This document shows positions 6,500 through 14,075 of a DNA stretch of 19,138 nucleotides, in pieces. Under the pieces are notes generated by a model. It saw only the letters and a program-made list of their open reading frames with translations, was not told the DNA's origin and ran no database searches. The translations under genes and the position numbers were made by a program. The first letter of the stretch is position 1; the number at the start of each line of letters is the position of its first letter. This stretch comes from Bacillota bacterium (lineage in GTDB: Bacteria; Bacillota; Clostridia; Oscillospirales; Acutalibacteraceae), in NCBI GenBank assembly GCA_023420245.1, contig JAEZWL010000016.1:1-19138 (forward strand). The letters are read 5' to 3'.

Positions 6500-7681
6500 A
6501 TGAAAAAAATTTCATCTGCTGTCCTCTTTTTCTTGTTTTTATTGATTTTTACCTTGTCAGTAAAATCGAGCGCAGATACAATTCCTTATTTTACTTTTAG
6601 CACAACAGCGAAAAATGCGTCCTGCGGCGATTTGGTCAAGCTGCAAATCCGTGCGGAGGAAACCGCCGACCCGGCGGCTGGCTTTCGCATGACCATCCGG
6701 TATGATGATAAGGTTTTAAGCTTTGTGCGGACGGAGACGTCCTCTCAAATCAAAAGCGGAACTATGGCGACGAACAGTGCCGGCAATCCGATTTATAGTG
6801 TTTATGTCTGCAATGTAGATGAGAAATCCGCACCGAAGCTTTCCGGCAACATCATCAGCTTTGTGTTCAAGGTTAAGGACGGCGTTCCCGACGGAAAAAC
6901 GGGCATCGGCGCCCACGTCGACCAGATTTGTAATTTTCAGGCACGACAGCTGAATCTGGATTATGACGAGGAGATTCCCCTTACGATTGTACGGCCGGAT
7001 GTAATTTCCAACGAAGCCTATCTCAGTGAACTGGAGCCCGTTGACGGTAGAATAAGACCAAATTTTTCCTCCGATGTTTATGAGTATGCCATGAATGTCA
7101 ATTATGATGTGAATTCGGTGGAATTTGCCGCCTCGGCGGCGGAAAACGGCTCGGTCAAAATCAGCCGCAAATCGTTGGAAAAAGCGGGGGCAAAGACCAG
7201 AATCGTAGCGACGGTCACTTCGGAGGATAAAAAAAGCAAAGCGGAGTATGTGATTCTTGTCAGCCGGGATACCGCTCCGAGCTATGCGGCGGTATCCGCA
7301 GGGAAGAAGACGGAGGAGAAACCGGAGAAAGCCTTGCTACAGGCAGCGAGGGATGACCCGCCGAAAGAAAGCGCGGCGCCCAAAAAGTCCTCGGCAGGCG
7401 CGGTGTATGAGAAAGTATCCGCGCCGACGGAGCACACGAAAAACGCAGAGAACGCGTTGGATTCCGGCGAGAATTCCATGGCTCTGCCTGTGGCGGTTCC
7501 GCCGCAGGCGAGCGGTCAGCAGGGCGCGGGAGCTCTCTATATTATCGGCAATCAAATGCCCGTATATGTCGTGGGAATGCTGGTGACCCTTCTTTGCATC
7601 ATGGTGGGAATCGCGCTCAGCTTCTGGCTCAGAATCAATCAGCTCAAGCTGCCGCCGCAGGATGGAAAACAGAAGGAATAG
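6500..7681 (+). CDS. Membrane-anchored surface protein with cohesin-like and cadherin-like domains
   Basis: This 393-residue protein has a signal peptide (about 1-25, cleavage likely after VKSSA). A cohesin-like beta-sandwich follows (about 27-165, with GDLVKLQIRAEE, AAGFRMTIRYDDKVLSF and GNIISFVFKVKDGVPDG). Next is a cadherin-like beta-sandwich repeat (about 170-257, with YLSELEPVDGRIRPNFSSDV and ending in EYVILVSRD). A Lys/Glu/Ala/Pro-rich linker spans about 258-345, then a transmembrane segment (about 353-377) and a short basic tail. The protein should therefore be exported and held to the membrane by its C terminus. The start is the ATG at 6500 with GAGGGAGGA 6 nt upstream; the longer reading from GTG 6476 would spoil the signal peptide. 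Its ligand is unknown; no dockerin or cellulosome gene is in view. Confidence 0.75.
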   Translation: MKKISSAVLFFLFLLIFTLSVKSSADTIPYFTFSTTAKNASCGDLVKLQIRAEETADPAAGFRMTIRYDDKVLSFVRTETSSQIKSGTMATNSAGNPIYSVYVCNVDEKSAPKLSGNIISFVFKVKDGVPDGKTGIGAHVDQICNFQARQLNLDYDEEIPLTIVRPDVISNEAYLSELEPVDGRIRPNFSSDVYEYAMNVNYDVNSVEFAASAAENGSVKISRKSLEKAGAKTRIVATVTSEDKKSKAEYVILVSRDTAPSYAAVSAGKKTEEKPEKALLQAARDDPPKESAAPKKSSAGAVYEKVSAPTEHTKNAENALDSGENSMALPVAVPPQASGQQGAGALYIIGNQMPVYVVGMLVTLLCIMVGIALSFWLRINQLKLPPQDGKQKE

Positions 7682-7682
7682 G

Positions 7683-7707
7683 GACCGTTTTACAGACGGT
7701 CTTTTTC
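7683..7707 (+). terminator. Intrinsic terminator after the cohesin-like gene
   Basis: GACCGT (7683-7688) pairs with ACGGTC (7697-7702) around an 8-nt loop, followed directly by TTTTT. It starts one base after the stop codon. Confidence 0.88.
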
Positions 7708-7764
7708 TTTGCCAAAAACAGGGCTGCAAATCTGTGCTTTCCTGTTTTCGAATTCTGCAATCGG

Positions 7765-7773
7765 TGTTATAAT
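7765..7773 (+). promoter_or_regulatory. Predicted extended -10 promoter upstream of the Cys-rich/radical SAM cluster
   Basis: TGTTATAAT is an extended -10 element (TG at 7765-7766, TATAAT at 7768-7773). The -35 region (TTTTCG around 7745-7750) is poor. Transcription would start near 7780 and read toward the gene at 7875. This is a weak call, based mainly on the perfect -10. Confidence 0.4.
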
Positions 7774-7779
7774 ATAGTC

Positions 7780-7806
7780 AATTGCTATAAATTCGAGCAA
7801 TTTTTT
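7780..7806 (+). terminator. Weak AT-rich hairpin with U tract in the leader of the Cys-rich gene
   Basis: AATTGCT (7780-7786) pairs with AGCAATT (7796-7802) around a 9-nt loop, and T runs to 7806. The stem is low in GC, so it may act as a partial terminator. It lies after the predicted -10 box and could attenuate the downstream cluster or back up the stronger terminator at 7683. Confidence 0.35.
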
Positions 7807-7874
7807 AGAATATGTAATTTTAGAGAATCAGAAATTTATTAATACACCAATACAAAATTGTCATGGAGAAGAAA

Positions 7875-8072
7875 ATGAAACAGATTGCACCAATCAAAAA
7901 GAAATCAAAATCGGATCAGAACCGTACCTGCCTTATCTGCGAATTCAATGGTGGGGATATGTGCCTGATTCACGGACAGGGGTATAAGGCCAGAGAAGAG
8001 TATCATACCTGCAACGACTGGAGTATTTCTGCATCCGCGCTGGAGCGGCAAAAAAAGCGCGGCGGAAGGTAA
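7875..8072 (+). CDS. Small Cys-rich protein of unknown function
   Basis: This 65-residue basic protein has a Cys pattern suggestive of metal binding: CLICEF, then GGDMCLIHGQGYK, then YHTCNDWS (C-x2-C-x8-C-x14-C). It could be a small zinc or iron-sulfur protein; I do not recognise the family. The ATG at 7875 is preceded by GGAG at 7865-7868 with a 6-nt gap. An in-frame ATG at 7863 would add four residues but has no ribosome binding site. The gene ends 4 nt before the radical SAM gene, so the two are probably co-translated, and the small protein may serve that enzyme. Confidence 0.65.
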   Translation: MKQIAPIKKKSKSDQNRTCLICEFNGGDMCLIHGQGYKAREEYHTCNDWSISASALERQKKRGGR

Positions 8073-8076
8073 GTAC

Positions 8077-9819
8077 ATGAAACAGACATTGCGCGCGGCA
8101 ATCTGCGTCTTGAATTCCAAATATATTCATTCCTCTCTGGCACCCTGGTGCCTGCTGGCAGGGGTTGGCGCTTACGGGGAGGAGGGGGTATCCGCAAAGG
8201 TCATCGAGGGTACCATCAATGAGAAATTAGAAGATGTTTTCCTGCGGATTACCGAACAGCGCCCGCAGGCAATCGGCTTTAGCTGTTATATCTGGAATAT
8301 TGAAAAAACAAAGCGCCTGATTCGGCTTATAAAGCAGGAGCTGCCGGACGCGGTGATCATTCTGGGAGGACCGGAGGTCAGCTATTGCGCGGAAGAAATT
8401 CTGCGCGGGGAATCTCAGGTGGATTACGTGATTTCCGGCGAGGGAGAGAAGCCGTTCGCGCTTTTGCTCAATTCTATTCTGCACGGCACCGAAGCTCGCG
8501 GACTTCCCGGAGTATGCTGCCGCAGCGGTCATGAAATCGTCACAGCTGAGCCATATGTAACGGAGGAACAGCCGCCCAGTCCTTATACGCAGGAATATCT
8601 GGATGCGCTCAAGGGCAGGATTGCTTATCTGGAAACGAGCCGCGGCTGCCCTTACTCCTGTGCTTTTTGCCTTTCGGGGCGCTGCGGCAATGTTCGCTTT
8701 TTCGAGTTGGAGCGTGCAAAAAAAGAACTCTTGCTGTTGGCAAACAGCGGCACACAGACGGTAAAGTTGGTTGACCGCACCTTTAACGCCAACCGGAAGA
8801 GAGCAAATGAAATCTTTCAATTTATAATAGATAATTATGGAGAAGCGATTCCGCAGGGCGTTTGCTTTCATTTTGAGCTTGCCGGCGATTTGCTGGACGA
8901 GACTACGCTCGACCTGCTCGCAAAAGCGCCGACCGGCGTGATGCAGCTTGAAATCGGGCTGCAAAGCTTTCACGCAAAAACCTTGGAGGCAATTCACCGC
9001 AGAACCGATGTGGAGCGCCTCAAGCGTAATATCGCGCGACTGGTATCCAACGGGAACATGCATATTCATATCGACCTGATTGCCGGCTTGCCCTATGAGG
9101 CTTTTGACCGGTTTGCCCAAAGCTTTAACATCGCCTATGGCTTAAAGCCAAATATGCTGCAGCTGGGGTTTTTGAAGCTGCTTTACGGCGCGCCCATGCG
9201 GGAAGAACCGGAGTCGTATCCATGCGGTTATTCAAAGGAACCGCCCTATGAGGTGACGGAAACACCCTGGCTTACGCCAAAGGAGCTGCTTGCGCTGCAC
9301 CACACCGAGGATGCGCTGGAGCGTCTTTATAACAGCGGTCGCTTCCGCCGAACCTTGCAATACCTGCTGGAGGAAAGCGGTCTTACCCCGTTTGAGCTGT
9401 TCCTGGTCTTCGGTGAATACGCGGCGGAGCAGGGCACGGAACGGATTGCGTTGGACGATTATACCGCCCTCGTGTTTAACTATTTCAGCGGACTGACAGG
9501 CATCGATCGAAGTGCCCTGCGCGACCGTATGGTTTGTGACCGCCTCGCCGGGAATTCCTCCGGCAGGCTCCCGCGCATTCTGCGCGTAAAGGACAGTCTG
9601 CTGAAGCAAGCCGCGGCTGAACTGAATCGGGTTGCGGGAAGCCCCAAAAAAGGTGTAAAGCGCGGGGTGGCCGTGCTCTATTCGGAGCAGACTGTGATTT
9701 ACGCGGATTATGAAAAACGCAATCCCGTGACGGGAGAATATCCTCTAATAAAAATAAAATTAGACACCTTGTTTCAAAAAACGGAGTACACGCAACAGGG
9801 AGGAGCGGCGTTTGAATAA
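8077..9819 (+). CDS. B12-binding-domain radical SAM protein with DUF4080-type C-terminal region
   Basis: This is a 580-residue cytoplasmic enzyme. Residues of about 5-140 form a cobalamin-binding-type Rossmann domain (IGFSCYIWNIEKT, VIILGGPEVSY, YVISGEGEKPF). The usual DxHxxG cobalamin-ligand motif is not visible. The radical SAM core has TSRGCPYSCAFC, with Cys191, Cys195 and Cys198 as the [4Fe-4S] ligands, followed by motifs such as LVDRTFNANRKRA, MQLEIGLQSFH and HIDLIAGLPYE. The C-terminal 200 residues fit a DUF4080-like region, by my recollection of the family. The reaction and substrate are unknown. The gene starts at the ATG at 8077 after GCGGAAGG. Its 3' end overlaps the next gene by 8 nt, so the two are probably made together. 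Confidence 0.85.
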   Translation: MKQTLRAAICVLNSKYIHSSLAPWCLLAGVGAYGEEGVSAKVIEGTINEKLEDVFLRITEQRPQAIGFSCYIWNIEKTKRLIRLIKQELPDAVIILGGPEVSYCAEEILRGESQVDYVISGEGEKPFALLLNSILHGTEARGLPGVCCRSGHEIVTAEPYVTEEQPPSPYTQEYLDALKGRIAYLETSRGCPYSCAFCLSGRCGNVRFFELERAKKELLLLANSGTQTVKLVDRTFNANRKRANEIFQFIIDNYGEAIPQGVCFHFELAGDLLDETTLDLLAKAPTGVMQLEIGLQSFHAKTLEAIHRRTDVERLKRNIARLVSNGNMHIHIDLIAGLPYEAFDRFAQSFNIAYGLKPNMLQLGFLKLLYGAPMREEPESYPCGYSKEPPYEVTETPWLTPKELLALHHTEDALERLYNSGRFRRTLQYLLEESGLTPFELFLVFGEYAAEQGTERIALDDYTALVFNYFSGLTGIDRSALRDRMVCDRLAGNSSGRLPRILRVKDSLLKQAAAELNRVAGSPKKGVKRGVAVLYSEQTVIYADYEKRNPVTGEYPLIKIKLDTLFQKTEYTQQGGAAFE

Positions 9820-11725
9820 AACAATCGGAATTCTCGCACACGTGGATGCGGGAAAAACCACGCTTTCCGAACAAATTCTGTACCGCACGCGCTGTATCCG
9901 AACACTGGGCCGCGTAGACCACCGCAACGCGTTTCTGGATGGCAGCCGTCTGGAGCGTGAACGCGGCATCACGATATTTTCCGATCAGGCGGTATTTCAG
10001 TATGGTAACAATACCTATTATCTGGTTGACACCCCGGGGCATGTGGATTTTTCAGCGGAGATGGAGCGGACGCTTGCGATTCTGGATTATGCAGTCGTTG
10101 TGGTAAGCTGTGTCGAGGGGATTCAGGCACATACGGAGACTATCTGGAGGCTGCTGCGGCGGTATCGTGTGCCCACCGTATTTTTTCTGAATAAAACAGA
10201 TCGTGCCGGTGCGGAACCGGAGCGCGTTATTCGGGAAATCCGGACAAAATTCACCGGGGATCTCTGCGATTTTACGGATGGCTTTACAGACGGAGTGATG
10301 GAAAAGATTGCGGAGCTGGAGGATGAATTGCTGGAGCGCTATCTGGATAATGATTACGAAGTCAGCCTGTGGCAGTGCGCGGCGCAAAAGCTGATCCGGA
10401 ATGAAATTCTGTTTCCGTGCTTTCGCGGTTCCGCACTGAGCGGTGAGGGCATTGACGCTTTTTTGCAGGGGCTGGATTCCCTGACCCAAACGTCCTATGT
10501 CGCGGAGGGGGATTTTTCGGGCAGGGTTTATAAAATCCGGCATGACGCGCAAGGGGGTCGTATTGTATTTTTGAAGGTACAGAGCGGAACCCTGCACGCC
10601 AGAGATTTGGTGGACAATGAAAAAATCAACGAAATCCGTGTTTACAACGGGGCAAAATATGCCTCCGCGCCCCAGGCGCAGGCAGGCGGGCTCTGCGCGG
10701 TGACCGGACTTTCGGGGGTAAAAGCCGGAGACGGGGTTGGAACACTGAACGGTCGAACAGAATATGTGATTGCGCCCATGCTTACGGCGAAGGTGATTTA
10801 TGACCCATCCCTTGCCGCGAGCGAGGTTCTTGGATGCTTTCAAGCGCTGGAGGATGAAGACCCGGAGCTTGGGGTTATCTGGGATGAAACACTGCGGGAG
10901 CTTCATATTCATGTAACGGGTGTGATTCAGCTGGAGGTTCTAAAAGAGGTGGTTCAGGAGCGCTTCGGGTTCCCGGTTGAATTCGGGGAATGTGAAATCC
11001 TGTATCAGGAGACCATCCGCAGCCCGGTGACCGGATATGGGCACTTCGAGCCGCTCCGCCATTACGCGGAGGTGCAGCTCCGGCTTTCTCCCGGCGAAAG
11101 GGGAAGCGGTCTGGCTTTTTCCAGCGAATGCTCCACCGATGTCCTTGCGCTGAATTGGCAGAGACTGATTGAAACCCACGTGTTTGAATACCGGCACAGG
11201 GGAATCCTAACCGGTTCTCCCCTGACCGATGTAACAATCACCCTGCTGACCGGACGTGCCCATGAAAAGCACACCGAGGGGGGAGATTTTCGCGAGGCTA
11301 CCTACCGTGCTATCCGGCAGGGGCTGGAGCAGGCGGAGAATATTCTGCTGGAGCCGTATTACGCTTTTTCCATCGATGTGCATACGGAACAGATGGGGCG
11401 TGTAATTTCCGACATCCAGCGGATGAGCGGCAGCTTTGAACCGCCTGAAGCAGAGGATAGCCGCGTGACGATTCGGGGCAGGGCTCCGGTATCCGCAATG
11501 ATGAATTACGGGCGCGAGCTGATCACCTTTACAAAAGGAAAGGGCAGTCTCAGCCTGCAATTTGACGGGTATGAGCCCTGCCACAATCCCGAAGAGGTCA
11601 TTGCGCGGATTGCGTACGATAAAATCCGCGATACGGCAAATACCTCCGATTCTATATTTTGTTCTCACGGCGCGGGATACAGCGTGAAGTGGAATGAGGT
11701 TATCAACCATATCCATTGCAAATAA
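9812..11725 (+). CDS. Tet(M)-like ribosomal protection / EF-G-like translational GTPase
   Basis: This 637-residue protein has the length and layout of Tet(M)/Tet(O) ribosomal protection proteins, which are EF-G-like GTPases acting on the ribosome. GTPase motifs are AHVDAGKTT (9-17), RGITI (51-55), DTPGH (73-77) and NKTD (127-130). EF-G-like domains II-V follow. Unlike tetracycline-resistance members, the domain IV tip that normally reads near SPVSTPADF is GRAHEKHTEGGDF (481-493). The C terminus (SIFCSHGAGYSVKWNEV) also differs. This looks like the intrinsic Firmicute branch of the family, so drug resistance should not be assumed. The start is TTG at 9812, which gives MNKTIGILAHVD and has GGGAGGA at 9798-9804. 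It overlaps the radical SAM gene by 8 nt, indicating translational coupling. Confidence 0.85.
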   Translation: MNKTIGILAHVDAGKTTLSEQILYRTRCIRTLGRVDHRNAFLDGSRLERERGITIFSDQAVFQYGNNTYYLVDTPGHVDFSAEMERTLAILDYAVVVVSCVEGIQAHTETIWRLLRRYRVPTVFFLNKTDRAGAEPERVIREIRTKFTGDLCDFTDGFTDGVMEKIAELEDELLERYLDNDYEVSLWQCAAQKLIRNEILFPCFRGSALSGEGIDAFLQGLDSLTQTSYVAEGDFSGRVYKIRHDAQGGRIVFLKVQSGTLHARDLVDNEKINEIRVYNGAKYASAPQAQAGGLCAVTGLSGVKAGDGVGTLNGRTEYVIAPMLTAKVIYDPSLAASEVLGCFQALEDEDPELGVIWDETLRELHIHVTGVIQLEVLKEVVQERFGFPVEFGECEILYQETIRSPVTGYGHFEPLRHYAEVQLRLSPGERGSGLAFSSECSTDVLALNWQRLIETHVFEYRHRGILTGSPLTDVTITLLTGRAHEKHTEGGDFREATYRAIRQGLEQAENILLEPYYAFSIDVHTEQMGRVISDIQRMSGSFEPPEAEDSRVTIRGRAPVSAMMNYGRELITFTKGKGSLSLQFDGYEPCHNPEEVIARIAYDKIRDTANTSDSIFCSHGAGYSVKWNEVINHIHCK

Positions 11726-11777
11726 AGAAATCCGATAGATATTTATATAATCAGAATTTACAGAGGCAGAGGTAAAA

Positions 11778-12632
11778 ATGGAAAAAAACCAGCAAGCAGA
11801 ACAAAGTATTATAAAAAAGTTTCGCAAGCAAATCTGGTACAGGTTTATCGGCGGAATGAAGGATTATCAGCTGATTCAGGAGGGAGACCGGATTGCCGTC
11901 TGTATTTCCGGCGGCAAGGATTCCATGCTCCTCGCAAAATGCATGCAGGAGCTGCACAAGCACACGGAAATTCCCTTTGAGCTTGAGTTCTTGGTGATGG
12001 ACCCGGGCTACAACCCGATGAACCGTCAGCTTATCCTCGATAATGCAAAGCTGCTTGAAATTCCGGTCAAGGTGTTTGAAACCAGAATTTTTGAAATCGT
12101 TGCGGATGTGGAGCAAACACCCTGCTACCTGTGTGCCCGGATGCGCAGAGGTCATCTTTACAAGCAGGCGCAGGAGCTTGGGTGTAATAAAATTGCACTG
12201 GGGCATCACCTTGACGATGTGATAGAAACGATACTGATGAGTATGCTTTACGGCGCGGAAATCAAAACAATGATGCCGAAGCTTCACAGCACAAATTACG
12301 CCGGCATGGAGCTGATTCGCCCGCTCTATCTGGTCAGAGAAGCGGATATCCTCGCATGGAAGCGGTATAACGACCTTCAGTTTATCCAATGTGCCTGCCG
12401 TTTTACAGAAAACTGCGCGCACGATGATAACGGCGGCGGCTCCAAGCGGCAGGAAATGAAAATTCTGCTGAAAAAGCTGAGGCAGGTCAATTCCCATATC
12501 GATATGAATATTTTCCGCAGCGTTCACAATGTAAACCTTGAAACCATCATCGGCTATCGGGATTCAGCCGGCAGCCACAGCTTTTTGGATGATTACGATG
12601 CTATTGCCCCGTCATCGCGGGCAGAGGAATAA
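11778..12632 (+). CDS. TtcA-like PP-loop tRNA thiolation enzyme
   Basis: This 284-residue cytoplasmic ATP-pyrophosphatase-type enzyme is similar to TtcA, which makes 2-thiocytidine at tRNA position 32. The PP-loop is SGGKDS (44-49). CYLC (Cys116, Cys119) and a later Cys205 or Cys207 in CACRFT match the three-cysteine iron-sulfur cluster arrangement of TtcA. GHHLDD (142-147) is the conserved block after the first Cys pair. The lysidine synthetase TilS has the PP-loop but not this Cys set. The ATG at 11778 follows a modest GAGGCAGAGG. It lies 52 nt after the GTPase gene with no terminator between, so it may be co-transcribed. Its 3' end converges on thiD with only 10 nt between the stops. Exact substrate specificity is inferred. 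Confidence 0.82.
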   Translation: MEKNQQAEQSIIKKFRKQIWYRFIGGMKDYQLIQEGDRIAVCISGGKDSMLLAKCMQELHKHTEIPFELEFLVMDPGYNPMNRQLILDNAKLLEIPVKVFETRIFEIVADVEQTPCYLCARMRRGHLYKQAQELGCNKIALGHHLDDVIETILMSMLYGAEIKTMMPKLHSTNYAGMELIRPLYLVREADILAWKRYNDLQFIQCACRFTENCAHDDNGGGSKRQEMKILLKKLRQVNSHIDMNIFRSVHNVNLETIIGYRDSAGSHSFLDDYDAIAPSSRAEE

Positions 12633-12642
12633 AACTCAAAAA

Positions 12643-13434
12643 TTACGTCGGAAGCGGCAGCCGGTAACAATGGTTTAAAGGACCGCTTCCCTTTCCAAGG
12701 TCAAGCCCGGCCTTCAGCGCTCCGGTGATAAAGTCCTTCGCGTTTTTTACCGCCGTGCTCATCTCATATCCCGCCGCCAAATTGCACGCGATTGCGGAGG
12801 AGAGGGTACAGCCCGTACCGTGCGTGTTCGGGTTATTGATTCTCTCCGAGCGGAACCACTCCTCCCTTTTGCCGAAATACAGCAGATCATCCGCGGTCTG
12901 TGCAAGATGTCCGCCCTTGATCAGGACGCTTCCGCGAAGCATTTCGCTTATTTTTTGAGCGGCCGCAACCGTCTCCTCCGCTGTTTCAATTGAAAAGCCG
13001 CAGAGACTTTCCGCTTCCGGCAGGTTGGGCGTGATGATATCCGCAAGAGGAATCAGCTTTTCAACCAGGGTATCTATCGCGCCGTCGCTGAGAAGCTTGC
13101 TGCCGCTTGTCGCAATCATCACCGGGTCCACAACAATGTTTTTGGCTTGGTACTGAACCAGCTTTTCGGCGATAACCGATATGATCTCCTTATTCGATAC
13201 CATACCGATTTTTACGGAATCGGGGAAAATATCGGTAAAGATACAGTCGAGCTGCTGTGCGACGAATTTTGGAGAAGTCTCTTCCACGCCGTAAACGCCG
13301 GTTGTGTTCTGCGCGGTGAGGGCGGTAATCGCGCTCATGGCGTACATGCTATGGGCGGTAATGGTTTTGATATCCGCCTGAATTCCGGCTCCGCCGCTGC
13401 AATCGGAACCTGCTATGGTCAGAACCTTTTTCAT
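12643..13434 (-). CDS. thiD: Hydroxymethylpyrimidine/phosphomethylpyrimidine kinase ThiD
   Basis: ThiD phosphorylates HMP twice to HMP-pyrophosphate, the pyrimidine half of thiamine. The 263-residue protein begins MKKVLTIAGSDCSGGAGIQAD. It has the ribokinase-fold marks DPVMIATSG (103-111), TPNLPEAESL (135-144), IKGGH (172-176) and the catalytic HGTGCTLSSAIA region (205-216). I set the start at the ATG at 13434, which overlaps the TGA of the HAD gene (ATGA), rather than an upstream in-frame codon at 13452 inside that gene. It is the last gene of the riboswitch-controlled thiamine operon. No good terminator is seen in the 10-nt gap to the convergent TtcA-like gene. Confidence 0.95.
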   Translation of the reverse strand: MKKVLTIAGSDCSGGAGIQADIKTITAHSMYAMSAITALTAQNTTGVYGVEETSPKFVAQQLDCIFTDIFPDSVKIGMVSNKEIISVIAEKLVQYQAKNIVVDPVMIATSGSKLLSDGAIDTLVEKLIPLADIITPNLPEAESLCGFSIETAEETVAAAQKISEMLRGSVLIKGGHLAQTADDLLYFGKREEWFRSERINNPNTHGTGCTLSSAIACNLAAGYEMSTAVKNAKDFITGALKAGLDLGKGSGPLNHCYRLPLPT

Positions 13435-14075
13435 AGGGCAATTTCCTCCCACTGTGAGAAATTTTTGATGTAGAAATCCGCGATGCTTTGAATTTGCTCC
13501 GCGTCGTCTCCTGCGGAGAAATCCTCCACCCCCACAACGCGAAACCCCGCGCTCTTTGCGGTAATCACAGCGTGGAGCGCGTCTTCAAATACAACGGTCT
13601 GATTTTTCTCTGTGCCGAGCCGCTTCAGCGCCTGCTCAAAAAATTCGGGCTGGCTCTTGCCGCAATTTGCCTCTGTGCAGGAGAGGATGAAAGAAAAATA
13701 GGGGAAAATACCCAGCTTTTTCAGGGCGGCCTCCGCCTGCTTATGGGCTGTTGCCGTCGCAACGCACATCCGGACATTCCTGCTTTTCAGGTTTTCCAGG
13801 AACTCCGCGACATGTGGCTTGAGCTTGACTTCGTATCGGTATTTCTTTTCGATTTGTTCACCGAATTGCCGCATCATTTCTTCCGGTGTGTCGGTAAGCC
13901 GAAAGGCCGCCTTAAAATAATCGACTGCCTGTGGTAAGCTCATAGGCTTAAGTGTCTGATTCAGGTCCCCGGGCGGAACAATGCCCTTTGCCCGCAGGTA
14001 GTCCGCGCCAAAATTATCCCAGATCGCCATGGAATCCAGCAGAGTGCCGTCCAGGTCGAATATTGCTCCTGTCAT
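13431..14075 (-). CDS. HAD-family phosphatase in the thiamine operon, candidate TMP phosphatase
   Basis: This 214-residue haloacid dehalogenase superfamily protein resembles beta-phosphoglucomutase-type phosphatases. Motif I is FDLDGTLLDS (nucleophile Asp7, acid Asp9). Motif II is the Thr in VATATAHK (105-112), motif III is Lys140 in CGKSQPEFFEQAL, and motif IV is FEDALHAV (Glu164, Asp165). A helical cap lies at about 15-80. The ATG at 14075 overlaps the thiE stop (ATGA), and the gene's own stop overlaps thiD in the same way. It is thus locked between two thiamine enzymes. HAD phosphatases that remove the phosphate of thiamine monophosphate are known in plants and Bacteroides, and thiL is absent here, so that role is the best guess. 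HMP-phosphate or general phosphatase activity is an alternative. Confidence 0.85.
   Translation of the reverse strand: MTGAIFDLDGTLLDSMAIWDNFGADYLRAKGIVPPGDLNQTLKPMSLPQAVDYFKAAFRLTDTPEEMMRQFGEQIEKKYRYEVKLKPHVAEFLENLKSRNVRMCVATATAHKQAEAALKKLGIFPYFSFILSCTEANCGKSQPEFFEQALKRLGTEKNQTVVFEDALHAVITAKSAGFRVVGVEDFSAGDDAEQIQSIADFYIKNFSQWEEIAL

Noticed and set aside
8227..9120. Minus-strand open frame of 297 codons
   Set aside because: It is antisense to the radical SAM gene with its intact CxxxCxxC motif, and has no recognisable protein features.
10052..10912. Minus-strand open frame of 286 codons
   Set aside because: It is antisense to the Tet(M)-like GTPase and shows no domain pattern.
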